Of a stretch of DNA of 64,000 nt, positions 37,595 to 50,803 are shown in pieces. Source of the DNA: Ulva prolifera. Taxonomy: Eukaryota > Chlorophyta > Ulvophyceae > Ulvales > Ulvaceae. The translations under genes and the position numbers were made by a program. The stretch spans positions 4,912,354 through 4,976,353 of the forward strand of contig CM041198.1 in NCBI GenBank assembly GCA_023078555.1, read 5' to 3'. A model generated the notes under the pieces. That model saw nothing but the letters and a program-made list of their open reading frames with translations. It had not been told where the DNA came from and did no database searches. Each line of letters opens with the position of its first letter. Within the stretch, counting starts at the first letter, position 1.

Positions 37595-38740
37595 CGCTCG
37601 TTCTGGTCACAGCCCGGTGTGCGGCGGGGCTGCCGACACGGCGGCGGCGTCGCGCCGCGTTCGGCGGGGGGCGCGCGCCGGCAGCAGCATGCATGTCCCT
37701 CAGCACCACTCCCTGGGCACCGCTTGTCATGATGGCGACGATGACGGTGGACGCGGCCGGAGCCCACCGCGGCTGCTGCCCACGTGCCTATGCGGACTGC
37801 CCCAGGCAGGGCGGCACGCAAGTTTGGGTTTCAGCTCTTAAGAACGGCACCCTTCCGTGCCACCACGAAGTCGCGTCGTTGCAGGCGGGATGCAATCGAG
37901 GGGTGCTAGGGGATGCACAGCACAGCACAGCACAGCATGCCCACGATGCTGTGATGGTTGGCTGGGCCGTAGGCTTGTGGTGTCAGGTGTGCGGGATGTT
38001 CTGGTCGACTGTCTTGCTTCTTGGCAGTTGGTCCTAGTCTTTGCGGGGCAGGTTGGAATGTAACCGGCAGCGCCGCCCATGACTTTGTGGAGTCTGAGGA
38101 CCTGTGTCAGAATCGCATGCTACGCTGTGAACGTTGCAATGTAAACTGCAGCGAAGCAGTGTGGTCACCCCGATTTCCTGTGAGGCTCGGGCACTGTGAG
38201 GGTCTTGAGTATCGCAGCAGCTTGCCACTTGCAGCATGGCATGGACACATCGAGTCAGACACTAGTACAGAGCGCGTCACGATGCGCTGATGTGTTGCTG
38301 CTATGCTATGTGGCTTCTGAGAAGTTTCGCATGAAACCTTCATTGTATTACCAGATGCCACGGCAGTATGTTTTCTCATCGCAAATGTGTGTCCATCACC
38401 GCCTAGGCTTCTCATATTGCAGCAGCCAATTCTGTTTCGAGCATTACTATTACAAAGATCAGGCAATCTGATGCCAATTGCTGCAGCTGCACTGTTCACT
38501 CGATGATTCGGAAGGTCTGTGCACCACCCTGCACTACATTGCAGTTCAGGTCAGTAAAATCGGGACTTGCAATCCGGCAGAAAGTACTGAAGACTGAGGA
38601 GCTGCATCAATGATGTGTAGACTCGTCGGCTGCAGGGACAAGAGCAGCAATTGACAGCCAGTGTATTGATGTACAGAAATTTGCAGGGCCACCACTTGGC
38701 TCATCATGTGACTGGAACAAGTCGGCGTGGATACACATGT

Positions 38741-38870
38741 GCAGACATATCAATCACCAATTGTTACTGTATGGCACTGGTGGCTGGATCAAAGTCGGTG
38801 CCACATATGCAGAAATATCAAACACCAACTGTTATTGTATGGCACTGGTGACTGAATCAAAGTCGGTGCA
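38741..38870. repeat. 68-bp tandem repeat, two diverged copies
   Basis: Copies start at 38741 and 38809 (gcagacatatcaa / gcagaaatatcaa), sharing tgtatggcactggtg and atcaaagtcggtg. Partial copies flank both sides. Confidence 0.85.
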
Positions 38871-39234
38871 TGGAGATGTGCAGACGTCAGCAGGGGCCAG
38901 GTGATGTGACTGATCTGGTCAGCCCGACATAGTGAGATACATGCATGAGACTTGACTGTACACGGGACTCGTATTTGAGACCGTATATAAGGACATTACC
39001 TGTTAGGACTTTAGGTTTTTGCTACGGGGGATAATTACGGTAAATCTGGTCATTTCGCCTCACAACATCAGGGGTTGATCAGCATGCGATGGAAACAAGC
39101 AACTCAAGAGCAGGTGACTGGAAGAATTCAATTTGTTCAATTGTGTCAGGCAAGTCAAGGCCGTTACAGGACACAATATATGGTGATGATGCACAGAGTG
39201 TGCAGGGGCAAGGCGCAGGTGAGACAAGACCAAT

Positions 39235-39480
39235 GACCAGAAAGGCAAGGCAAGGAGTACGAAGTGTTGTGCTGGTGGCAAGCCAAGTCAAAGAGCAGGC
39301 AAAAATTGAGGTCAGAGCAGGATTACGATGAAGGCAACATTAAGAGCATGCACTTGGAACAGTCAGATCACGACTGGTGGCAAGACAAGGCAAAGAGCAG
39401 GTAAACAAGAGCATGGTGTAAATCGCAACTGGTGGCAAGACAAGGCAAAGAGCAAGTACAGAATGGTGCTGGTGGACAAG
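39235..39480. repeat. Degenerate short tandem array
   Basis: Three occurrences of a ggtggcaagacaaggcaaag-like core at irregular spacing of about 60-120 bases. Confidence 0.6.
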
Positions 39481-40126
39481 GTCAGAGCATGGGACTGGGA
39501 CAGTCAAATGATGGCTGATCATATAATAGACAACAAGATGATGTAGAACTATACATCTCAGATGCCCCATTCAAGCATCATAGTTGGAGCTCGATGTTGT
39601 TACACGCTCTGTCCACTCAGTACCATGCACCACCCTGCAAACGGTCAGCTCATGCCAAACCGCTTCTGCTGTACTCTGCAGTACGTATCTGTGCAGCTCC
39701 ATACTGTGCCCTATCTAGATGTACACAAATCAATGGGAAAACGGCGCATGTGCTCCTTCAGGCATCCCTGTCGGCCACACGGCCCTTCATCTCTCGAAAC
39801 AAGAATGTGCAAACCCTCACCGCACCGCAGTACCGTGGGCAAGTTGCACATGGGTACTGGACGGGGAACCATGCTCCCCTGGCCTACACGAGAGCCTACC
39901 TTCACCAGCACCAGCACAGATTTTGCCAGACCCGGAACCTCTTCATTCATCATGCTCTCGCATGCACTCGCACATCACATTTCCCCCCCCCAGTGGCACC
40001 CCAGCTCGTGGGCTACCACCTCCTCTGCATCACTTCATCTGCCGAAGCCCCCGTGTCTCGTGTGGGCACCGGGAGCTGTCCTCAAGCTCTTATGTGCACA
40101 TAGCCGTCACTCATCAGCTAGACAGC

Positions 40127-43100
40127 TTACATGGGTGGGCCAGCCAGGCCAGCGGCCATCTTCTCCTGCTCGGCCATGGTGCGCTCAGCGAAGTGGCGAG
40201 CAGCCTCTGCACGGAGGGCCGAGGACTCGGCGGGGCCAGCCATGTCCACGAGCTTGGAGAACCAAGAGGCGCGGTTGGCGAGGAGGGTGTCGGGGGCGCC
40301 GGTCTCGGCGACCTTGCCCTTCTCCATGACGACGACGGTGTCGCACGAGATGACGGCCTCCAGGCGATGGGCGACGGTCAGCAGGGTACGGTCGTCGAAG
40401 AGGCGGCCAGCTGCCTCCTGCACAGACACCAAGGCAAGTCAGTACAAGACGACAACCAGGCAATTATGTCAAGTGCATGCCAAATGAAGCACACTCAAGA
40501 AAGTTCAGCAGATGTGCAGAACATCATCGAGCATGTACACACAAGAAGAACACAAAGCTCAGAGAGCGAGAGCTGATGCGCACCAGGACAGCGGCCTCAG
40601 TGTGGGGGTCGAGGGCGGCAGTTGCTTCGTCCATGCACACAATGGGGACTTTGTTGAGCGCCGCACGGATGAGGCACACGAGCTGGCACTGCCCGACAGA
40701 CCACTGGTCGTTACCGGAGCCGTGCACGTGGCCGTCGAGGCCACCAGCCTGCTCTGCCTGCTCGCGGAGGCCGACTTCGACGAGGAGGTTGTAGAGCTCA
40801 AAGTCGGAGTGCTCGTGGTAGGGGTCGAGGTTCTCGCGGAGGGTGCCGGAGAACATGACGGGCTCCTGGGGGATGATGGACATGCCACGGCGAGCCTTCT
40901 TGAGGGGCAACATGGAGATGTCCACACCACCGACCTGGATGGAGCCCTCCTGCAGCAGTGGCAGCCAGTGTCAGTGATTGCCAGCAGACAGAACAGTCTC
41001 TGTGGATCAAGCAGCACAGCCAGAGCATGTGAAACAGATGCATTGGTACGTGGTGCAAGGCAGGGGAAGAAGCACGCAGGCAGTGTTGTACGGAGGCACG
41101 ACTGCATAGTCCAGGCAGTCATATCCACAGCAGGAGGGTGTCATCGGGAGCGCACCGCAAGCTCGAACATGCGGAACAGACCCATGAGCAGGGAGGACTT
41201 GCCGGAGCCGGTACGGCCGACGATGCCGACGGTCTCGCCGTGCTTCACCACGAGGTTGACGCCATCAAGAGCAAAGCCAGCTGTGGGCTTGTAGCGCATG
41301 CGGACGTTGTTGAAGACGATGCGGCCGTCGATGGGCCAGTTCTTGAGGGCGCGGTTGGCCTTGATGTCCTCCTTCTTGTTGGCGATGACAATCTTCTTGA
41401 GCTCCTTCCACTTGATGGTGGCTGCACGGAAGGCGTGGTGATCAGGGTCTGTTCAACAGGCACATATTGTTCAGGCCACACATATTGTTCAGGCCACAGA
41501 TCTGACACCATACAGGTCAGGCAGACACCGAGGTCGTCAGGAGCAGATCAAGAGCAACAGGGACAAATCAAGAGAAATAGATACTCGGGCAACAGAACGT
41601 CAACACAGATAGAGGTGGCATACTCTCAATGTTCTGGCCGGCGTTGTTGACATCATCCTGGCCATCAATGGGGGTCGACTTGGCGAGCCACGTCAGCTGC
41701 TCGACGGAACCAGCCAGGGACACCGACTCTGTGATCAGGCGCAGCGTCCAGGTGTAGAACACGAGCAGCTGGATGGTGTTGGAGAACGCGAGACCGACAA
41801 CGGCGGAACCACGGTCCTTCTCAGCCACAGCGAAGGTGCAGATGGCGAGAAGCATGATGGAGCCGTAGAAGTCGCAGCGGAAGGACACCCACAGGTTGAG
41901 GGAGTCGGCGTTGAAGACGGTCTTGTGGTTGTTGTCGGTCTTCACGCGGAACTCCTCGATGAAGTGGTCCTCGTGGCGGAAGGCCTGGACGAGCTTGAGA
42001 CCCTCGAGCACCTCGGCGGCGAGGCCGACGAGCTCACCGGCGGTGGCGGCGCGGAGGGCCTTCATCTTGGTGGCGGCGGGGAGGTAGAGGTACAGCATGA
42101 GGCCGGTGAGCGCGAGCAGGGCGCCGAGGAAGGCGATGAACTCGAAGATGTTGATGGAGACGGTCACGGCGGTGGAGAGGATGATGAAGCCGTACACGAC
42201 TGCATGCGCCACGTGGGGAGTCAGATGCCAAGCGCTTCCAGTGACGGAACACCAGATGTTGGGACAGTGTCAAGTGTCGAGACAGACTGGCAACACACTG
42301 GACTTAACCCACAGTGATGACAAAACACAGAGCAGCAGAGCAGCAAGATGGGCACGATTGGGAGGTGAGGAAGGCGCACATGCGAGATGCAGCACATCAA
42401 TCAGGTTCTCATCAGCGCGGTCCTGGTCAGACGAAAACGTCGCGAGCAGCTCTCCCACGGGCTTGGCGAGGAAGAAGCCCATCGGGGCGTTGAAGACACG
42501 GTGGATGGAGCGCTTGAGCACGCGGTTCGCGGCGACGACACCCCACGTGAAGAAGCCTCCAGTGCGGATGACCTGGATTGCAAAGAAGGCGAAGGTGAGG
42601 CCGCCGTACACGCCGGCATAGATGCGGGAAGCGGTGCCGCCGTTGGTGTCGTTTTCATCATAGTGACCGTAGCGGTCGTTGACCCAGGAGCGGATCCAGA
42701 AGTCGGACATCTGGCGGGACGCCTGGGAGATGAGGCCGGTGCAGACGGAGATGATGCAGCCCCAGGCGCGGCCAGCACGCATGAACTGCCAGAATGCGGG
42801 GCCCATGGAGAGGGAGGTCTTTGGTGCGGGCTCGATGGGCTTGGGCTTGGAGAGGGTGGTGGGGCCCTTCTTCTTGCCGTCATCAGCCTTGGTGGTGGCG
42901 CCGGTGTCCTCATCGGGCACAGGCATGTAGCGGGAGAGGATCGTCTGGGCCTGGCCGGTGAAGGGCCCGAAGTACTGCACCTTACCGTGGTCCATGATGC
43001 AGACCTTGTCGCAGCGGCGGATGAACTGGAGCTGGTGGGTCACAAGCACCACCGTCTTGTCGCGCATCATGCCGCGCACGCAGTGCGAGAACAGGTGCTC

Positions 43101-45850
43101 GGCGGTGTGGTGGTCGACGGCGGAGAGCGCATTGTCGAGGAGGATGGTGTCGGCGTTGAAGTAGGTGGCACGGGCGACGTTGACGCGCTGGCGCTGGCCA
43201 CCGGACAGGTTCATGCCGCGGAGGCCGCCCATGGACTGGTCGCCGGAGGGGAGCATGTCGAAGTCGGCGGTGAGGGAGCAGGCGTGGACGGTGGCGTCGT
43301 AGCGGGCCTGGTCGAAGGGCAGGCCGAAGGTGATGTTGTCCTTGATGCTCATGTTCTGAACCCAAGCGGTCTGCACAGCAGAGAGACACGGTCACCTCGG
43401 CGATGCTGAGGGGAGGCATACTGTTTCAGAACAAACCATGCAAGAACACAGTCACAAATCATCCAACATCAAAAGCAGCACGCAGTGATCAGCAGCATGA
43501 GACAGACTCAATGATCAGCAGCATGAGGCACTGTCGTGGAAAAGTACCTGGGGCACGTAAGCGATGCGGCCGCCGACGCGGACGTGGCCACCCTTGATGG
43601 GCATGTTCCCGAGGAGCGCATCGAGCATAGCAGTCTTACCGGCACCGACGCGACCGACGATGGCGACGACCTCACCGGGGCGAACGTCGAAGCGGGGCAC
43701 TGACAGCTTGAAGCCGTGGCCGTCGTGGCCGCCGTACTGGAGGACAGCGTCGTGCATCTCAATGCCCATGGCCTCCTTGGTGAAGATGGAGTCAGCCTCG
43801 CCGTCGAAGGAGTGGGCAGCATGGGTCTCGGGGTCGAGGAGGAACTCCTCAATACGCTTCAGGGAGGTCTTGGCCTCTGCATGGTGTCAGTGTCGTGAGG
43901 AAGTGCGGGTGGTGGACAGCAGGTGAGACTGAAACAGCAGGGGTGCAGTCACAGACAGCCGCCTACCGACTATTACAGGACATACCAAGCGGATCAAGAA
44001 GATGCACAGCCGAGATGGCAGGAATGCAATCAGGACAGGCAGTAGGAGATGGGGAAAACAACGCACCAGAAGCAGCGCGGAGAGCCTTGGGGAGCACAAC
44101 CAGAGGGAAGCGCATGATGTTGAAGAGGGTCAGTGTGGTGAAGGCGATGGTGGAGTTGAGGCGATCAGAGTAGAGCTCGTAGGTGGCAAAGATCACTGAA
44201 GCGCAGAGGGGAGGGGTGGTGAACACAAGGCAGATGTTGATGGTCTTGAAGAAGACATTCATCGTGGCCAGCTTGGTCTCGTGCTTGCGGATGTCGAGAA
44301 TCTTTTTCTCGAGGAACTCCTCCCAGGCGTAGTACTTCACTAGCTTCATGGCGGGGAGGATTTCCTGGAGGATGGAGGCGCGCTGGTTGGCGAGCTTGGC
44401 TCCCTTGACCTTGTTGATAGCGATCTGCCAGCCGAAAAAGTACTGGATGAAGAGGATGAATCCGACGATACCAGCAGCGGGGAGCGCCCAGCCCTTGACA
44501 AGGATGGCTAGCAGAGCGATGATGGAGAACGCCTCAATCGGGGAGGCCCACAGGTAGTGGAACTCCTGCAAACGGACACTGACGTCAGAATGATGATCTG
44601 TCGTGAAGAAGTACAGATTCCATGAGCAAACGTTGGCGGGCTGGACATTGAGCTCGACACAGCACGGGCACATCGTCAGGCCGACGAAACGTTATTAGCA
44701 GGCGGGCAGATCAGACTAGCAAGATTCAAAGTTGCAGATAGAAGGCATGTAATGACTAAGATCAGGCCAGCTTAGGGCGAGGCATTAGTAGAGGGCGCGC
44801 GTGTCAAAGGAGCGTGCCTGCATGCCGTCGTAGATCTTGTTGATGTCGTTCGCCATGAAGCTCACAACGCGGCTCGCATTGTCGGCAGAAATGTATCCCA
44901 GGCCGATAGCCTTGCGCGTGATCGCGGTGGTGAGTGCTGCGCGGACTTTGATGCCGGAGTTCATGCAGATGAAACCCATGCGCTGGAGGCAGAGACCTGC
45001 ACAGTTGCGGAAAGAGTGAATAGAACATTCTATCTGCGAATCATTGCAAGTGACGCTGTTGCTTCTGTATTGCAACAAGGCTGCACCCTCCTACCAACCC
45101 ACATCCAACGCAAATTTGAAGCACAACACACATACAAAGTAGACTGCAAAATCAATTCCGATGCGACTGATGCGATCACTGACAAAATGCGGAAAAGATA
45201 ACATAGGTCAATAGAGACATCCTGCGCCTGCGCCTGCGCCGGGAGGGTTGGGGTTGCGTTGCAGGTCAGCATGCAGCGAAGCGCGTTCAGCGTCCCACTT
45301 CGCTGTCAACGTGGCGAAGGACCGCACGTGGCCCCATGGTAACAACGAAACACACCAACACCCTCCCATCGCAACCTTCTCTACAACCATGTGACTCAAT
45401 CCAACTACAGCAGTCAGGTGACAGGATAATCGTACCCCAGAGCACAGAGGCCACGAAGAAACCGATGGCCAGGGGCCAACCGGTCCAATCCTCGGCGAAG
45501 GGATGGTCATTCTCATCCTCATCGACGTACAGCAGCAGCGAGCGCACGAAGAAGAACGCTCCGGAGATCACAAAGAAGGACCATCCGAGCTTGAAGAAGC
45601 CACCGACGAGGAAGGACCGGCCGTAGAGGCCCCACAGCGTGCTGAGGAGAGGATCCTTCATCTTCTTCGCCTCGGGGGCGGTGTTGCGCGTCCAGGCTGT
45701 TTCGAACTCGCTGTAGCACTTCTGCGCCTCGGTGGCCGCGGGCAGGTAGAGATTCTCAAGCTCGAGCTCATTCTTGCGGGCCTTCTTGATCGGTGAGTCC
45801 ACCCAGCCGAAGGACAGGTGGCCCCACAGGCCGTAAGACTGGCCTGCCAT
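40127..45850 (-). CDS. ABC transporter, subfamily C (MRP-like)
   Basis: ATP-driven exporter, probably of conjugates or organic anions at a vacuolar or plasma membrane (family inference). Nine coding exons join in phase on the minus strand: 45436-45850, 44818-44996, 44067-44565, 43548-43876, 42380-43370, 41624-42199, 41156-41421, 40584-40949, 40127-40417, giving about 1303 residues. The order is TMD1, NBD1, TMD2, NBD2 without the extra N-terminal TMD0 of long MRPs. NBD1 has Walker A GRVGAGKT (about 439), signature LSGGQ (about 529), Walker B ILLDN and H-loop VTHQ. NBD2 has Walker A GRTGSGKSS (about 1066), signature SVGQ, Walker B VCMDEATAALD and VAHR. In NBD1 the residue after the Walker B Asp is Asn. 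Intron 2 is GC-AG (donor cag|gcacgc). A TATA box and an apparent 5' UTR intron lie upstream. The protein ends AGLAGPPM. Confidence 0.93.
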
Positions 45851-45857
45851 TGCAACG

Positions 45858-45926
45858 CTAGGAGTGGAGGGGTGCTGGAGATGGAAGAGAAAAGTGGGAT
45901 CGACCTCGAACAGTCTGAGTCTATAC
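45858..45926 (-). other. 5' UTR intron of the ABC transporter
   Basis: On the minus strand a donor aag|gtatag at about 45926 and a pyrimidine-rich acceptor ctccactcctag at about 45858 precede the ATG at 45850 by a few bases. The intervening sequence lacks an in-frame ATG joined to the coding exon. Confidence 0.5.
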
Positions 45927-45989
45927 CTTGCTGAGTGCAAGGATGCTTAGAGTCAGCTGCGTGTGTAGTGTTTCACGCAGGCCCCCGGG

Positions 45990-45997
45990 CTTATATA
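45990..45997 (-). promoter_or_regulatory. TATA box of the ABC transporter
   Basis: TATATAAG on the minus strand, flanked by GC-rich DNA, 140 bases upstream of the start codon. It would place the transcription start near 45,965 with a short spliced leader. Confidence 0.65.
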
Positions 45998-48900
45998 CGT
46001 GCCAACGTGCCCAGCAGTCCGCAGTGCGTGAGCGTGCGATCTCCCGGTTCGCTCCTACGCCACAACTCTGCGATGTGCATGTGACCTACGCGGGGCCATG
46101 TGATGCATGTGCGTGGTCTGCGGTCGTATCGATACTATCTAACACACCGGCATCGGAGCCCACAGCCTACCACTCGCATCGCGCGTGCTCGCACTGCAGC
46201 GCCTCTGCACGCCTGATTCCCACTCTGATACCGCCGCAGTCACCGCATAAAATCGTGTTCAGCTTTCTGGTGCTGTTGGCGGTGGTTGTGCGCTGGAGCT
46301 CCGGGGCCGGTGCAGCTCGCATGTCGCCCGCAGCCCAGACCTAGGTGAGTCATGCACAGCTTCGGTGCGCTCAGATTTGCCTCCGACTGACGCCGCGGTG
46401 GCGGCGCATCATGGCGTCGGCGGTTCGGAGCCCTCGCGGCCGCCGTCGCTCCATGTCCACGTGTTGGATGACTGTGTCTCCAGGTTGGCACGTGAGTGCC
46501 CGCGCGCACGCACCACCGGCACTGCGCACCTGTTCCCTCACCGCAATCCGCATTTTCTTTCACCAATGAGACAGAGAGTCGCTTAATGGACAAGCAAGGC
46601 TGTAAACGTGTTGCGGTGCTTGCCGGCGTGATTGTAGTGCGACCGCGCCGTGGGTGCTCAGCCACCCACAATACCGCAGTACCAGGCTCCAAACCTTTAC
46701 TACGAACGCAAGCTTGCGCGCGGCGCTCGAGCTTGCACAGGCAGACTGCTGCAACCCCGGTCCCTGCGCAAATCCCACCGGGATATGCGGCTATGCAGTC
46801 TGCGCTATCCAATACGCACTCGGCTTTCAGCAGCGGTGACCGCCTGCATGTGACTCTACCACCACCGCTATCTATCGTCTGATCCCACATGCCTCTGCAG
46901 TGGTGTGATCGTTGCACAAAGTCGTGGATATTGAGCTGGGACGCCCGGCGACGTGCGCGACGTGCGTGCCGTTGCCGAGGCGCCATTGTAGAGCCTGTTC
47001 AGCCCGCGGTACAAGCCTCCAGTGACCCGCTAGCCCGCAAAAAGCTAAAATGCAGTCTTGGGATGATGTAGGAGCTGGCTGCACGGGCGCACGCTATGGG
47101 CGCTCGTTCTGGTGTCGAGATTCAGTTGATCGTGAGTTGAAGCACTGCGGGCCTCGAACCGGCGCTCTGTGCAGCGTTATCATGGTACGTTTCCACGCGG
47201 ACACACATCAACTCTGAGGAGTTCTGTTTGTCTGTGACCTGGTGGCGCTGTGGCCTGGCTGCGCTCTGTGCTGCCGTGGGTGGAAACGTCGCAGGCCCAC
47301 ACCCGGCTGCACTACTATACTACCGCAACAGACAGCAACGTCACTCGGCGTAAGCCTCCGCAGGTGCCCAATTTGTGCTCGGCACCTGTGGATGTGCTGT
47401 ATGCGCGGAGAGTCCTCACAGTTTCAAATCCTACATGTCACATCCCACATGCTTGCTTCACCAATGCACAGTCAGTGGGACTGTTGAGGGACCAAGCTGC
47501 CGTGAACAAAGCCCCATGACATCCCACCACTCGGTTACAGGCCACACCTACTTGAAAGACAGGTGGCACCATCCTCTTGGCCTTGCTGTGCACAGAAGAT
47601 GCCAAGCATGCACGTTCACATGTGCTCAGGTCACGTCGTTTCTTGCCATGGCCAGTCCCACCATCCTGGGGCAGTGCATGCAACACGCAAGAGAATCGTC
47701 ATCGTCATAGATGCAGTGCACGTCCACACTCCACTATGGCCGTGGCCTTGACATTCCGAGAGCGGGCACGATGTTGTGTGACCGAGCAGCACCGCAACTG
47801 GCCTGGCGCCTTCACTGCCAGGAGGGTGGGACTCGGCCACGCCCCAGGGCACTGCCCCCCCCACGCCACGCCACGCCACGCCGGCGGCCGGCGGTGCGAG
47901 GCCTTCCCTGACGTGTCCGATGGCGTGGCGACAGGTCGACCGCGGTGCACTCGTACGTGAGTCCGCCCCAGCATGCATGCACGCCTGTGGCCGGTGTGTC
48001 CGACGCACACACAGGGCCTGGTCTGCTGCAAGCCCACATGGCCACACGTGTGTACACGGGACTGTCTAGGCTACAAGCGTTGCCTAGACAGCCTTGGGAG
48101 TTGCTTAAACGCATGGCCACATGTGTGCACACACACGATCCAGGCCGTCGACGATTGCCTGTGACCTCACCGCCCATAGACTGTAGATGCAGAGCAGGCG
48201 TCGCGATGCCCCCCTGCCCCCCCACATGCGCCCCAGTGCTGCGCCGCATCTGCTCTCTAGCTGCATGGCAAGCGCCGTGCCCGCCCGTGCACCCTCCTCT
48301 CCCCCGGCAACCCAGCCAGTGCGCCGGTACACATGCATGCCCGGCATGCACCAGCGGTACGTCTGCGTCTGCCCCACGCGTCGCCCGCATGCGCACGCGG
48401 CCGCCCGCCGGCCGCTTGTGCCCCAGAGAGCCTCATGTTGCCAGCACCTCGCGGCTGGTCCTGGCCAGGGCTCTACAAGCCGGTTTTTTCTTGTCGGGGT
48501 AAACCGAAGCCATACCCAATTTTTGTCGGGCTGGCCCCGAAAAGCGCCCTGCTGGATATCGGGTTGCCCGCCGACCTCCTCAGGTTCTATCAGGGGTGTC
48601 AAAAACATTTTTCGGGTTTTACGAAGCAACGAATCAACGAACAACTGGCTTCGTTGCTGCCCTGGTCGGCTGATGCAGCAGTTTCGGCCCTGCGCCTGCG
48701 CTTCGGCCCTTGACCAGTGAACCCGAACGAAAGCAAGGTCATTGTCGCAATGCGCAAGCAGCAAGCAACCTGGTTGCGACTCACCTGATGAATGCTCTGT
48801 CATTGCAATGTACATCCGGTGCCTTCAGGCCCGACAGGATTTCGGGATCCCGACAAGCTGTCGGCATTGGTCGGGGTATCCCGAAAAGCACCGTTGGCGG

Positions 48901-50690
48901 CCGTCGGGCACCCCCGCCGGCCCCCCCCCCTGGCTTCTCGGGGGAAACCGAGACTCGCTTCGCTCGCCGTCGGTTTTTTTGCCTTTTCCCAGTTTTTCGT
49001 CGGGAAACCGATCGGGATGTAGAGCCCTGGTCCTGGCTGTCGCCGCGTCGCGCCGTGCTCGCCTGTACGCTAGGCTGCAAAGGTGTACCGTCTGGGAACA
49101 GCGGTGCTGCACGTGCTGCTTCTTCACGCGTGGTCACGCGAACCTGAAGCAATCTCACTGTAGTCCGTGTGCTGCTCCGCCTGTTGCTGCATGGCCTGTA
49201 CTGCTCCGGAGCGCCACCTCGGCCACCCATGCATCCGTGCTGATAGCGTCTGCATGCAGCAGCCCATTCATGCGCGCGGATTCCGCTGGGACGTACAGTA
49301 CGTCGGCCGGGAGCGACCGTGTTGTCATCCATCACAATTGCATTTTGGCTGACATGTTCGCACCATGGGTTTTCCCGCGCGCACAATCAAAATTGCATGG
49401 TCGCAGCCCCCACACATGCTGGGCCGTCGGGTGCGACCACATAGAACAACGCCGAATATTCAGGTCCAATTTCAGGATGGCAGCACTCAAGTGCTACTAC
49501 ACGACCCACCACTGCCGGCCACCCCACATTCTCCGCCTGCGCCTGCGCAGGCCCTGCACAATGACACTGCGTTGGGCTCGGTTGCCGGTGGGGCCTCCCG
49601 CGACGATGCTCGCTGTTTCCGCGGTGCCGCCCGCCTCGCCGCCGGTGTCATCACATCACATGGCTCCGCTCCATTGCCAGGCCACAGGGTTCTGCGCACC
49701 ACATGCATGCGCATGCGCACTGCGACTTGTCCACAGTGAGCACCTCTGCTGATCCGCCGCCACGGAGGGCTCGAGAGACTCATTGCGAGATCCAGGTGCC
49801 TGGCCACGGAGCGGATGGACAGTGCAAGCTGTTGTCTACTGTCCCTGAGTGTGGGTGTAAGTGGGATGACAGCCCTGTGCAGGCGTTGCATGTTTTACAG
49901 CATTCTTTACACATGGTGACTATGCCCCATGAATGACCCCCCCATTTCACACCTGTGTGCACTGTGACTGTATTCAATACTGCTTTCCATGACTATGTTT
50001 CAGGCTGTATGCCATGACTACTTGCTCTTGGCGTTTTACATGTCATGACAGCATCCTCCTGAATATTATTACCGTGCGCTTTTCATTGACTACTCTCTAC
50101 AGTTGGCTGTGCATTTTTGAAAATTGTACTTTTCCTTGACTAGCCCTGGTCAGCTGAGTATGGCTGTGCACTTTGCAGATGCTGCTGCGCGAGTGCTTCT
50201 GCGCGGATGCCGTACTTGAAAGCCAAAGTGGCAGCATTGACATGACACACCATATGACAAAACACGTGGTGTGCGTCATCCTGGGTCTCACTGAGCTGGT
50301 GTGGTTGCAGTTCTGGAGATCACAGACAGCGAAGAGCTGCTGGACACACACACACTCACAAACATTGACCCGGCCATGGCGGATCCCCGACAGTGTAGTG
50401 TTGCAGTTTCTTGCTGCAGGGCAGGGTGACACCAGCATCTGCTGCAAGTTCGCGCGTGTATTGCAATCGTTGATCTAGCCCCAGCCCGTGTATGCCGACC
50501 AGCCCAGGGGCCATCAGGACACAAAGCAAATCGCGTACATGCAGAGTCTTACAGGACTCTCGAGCGCCTCTCATGTTGACGTCGCAGTTGCGGTGCATGC
50601 ACGCTGGGTGCACGCTCGGGCGAGGTAGCTCCAGCAGGGGTGCGGCAGCGTGGTGAGCAGCTCATGATGCCCCGGCCACAGCCTGGCCCA
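45998..50690. other. Anonymous region, no confident gene
   Basis: Many GC-driven open frames lie on both strands (longest 48742-49752 and 49365-49739, plus) without recognisable domains or consistent splice structure. A stretch at about 48,480-49,015 is unusual for repeated TCGGG/AAACCGA motifs and is listed separately. Confidence 0.4.
48480..49015. repeat. TCGGG...AAACCGA motif-rich stretch
   Basis: A motif of the form tcggg(n)aaaccga occurs near 48,494, 48,938 and 49,000, and cccgaaaagc occurs twice (about 48,537 and 48,882), together with inverted tcggttt at 48,970. It may be the remains of a repeated element. No ORF is supported. Confidence 0.5.
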
Positions 50691-50803
50691 CAGTACGGGC
50701 TGCAGCCTCGGCGCCAGCGAGCTCCCTTGCTGGCCAGCCTCCACTCCATCCCCCCATGTATGTAGTTACAAAGGACAGAGCCCTGGCATGGAGCCGGTTC
50801 TCG
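50691..50803 (+). repeat. Direct duplication, copy 1 (about 112 bp)
   Basis: Nearly identical to 51,120-51,231 in the same orientation; shared core gctcccttgctggccagcct then atgtatgtagttacaaagg. Only a few substitutions are visible. Confidence 0.95.

Larger units (their letters stand above)
37591..40126. other. Convergent intergenic region between ALG11 and the ABC transporter
   Basis: Contains a 68-bp unit in about two copies (38,741-38,870) and a looser array around 39,235-39,480 built on ctggtggcaagacaaggcaa. No protein-coding gene is supported. Both flanking genes end into this region. Confidence 0.5.

Noticed and set aside
45208-45435. Open minus-strand frame (motif KWDAERASLHADLQRN) as an extra ABCC exon
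   Set aside because: Joining exon 45436-45850 directly to 44818-44996 keeps phase and gives the conserved run VLWGLCLQRMGF; the frame lies in the intron.
47138-47200. tRNA-like T-arm (ggttcgaggcc on the minus strand)
   Set aside because: The flanking bases do not form the five-pair T-stem or an acceptor stem.
48742-49752. 336-codon plus-strand ORF
   Set aside because: Crosses the TCGGG-rich repeat stretch and competes with equally open frames; the translation has no family features.
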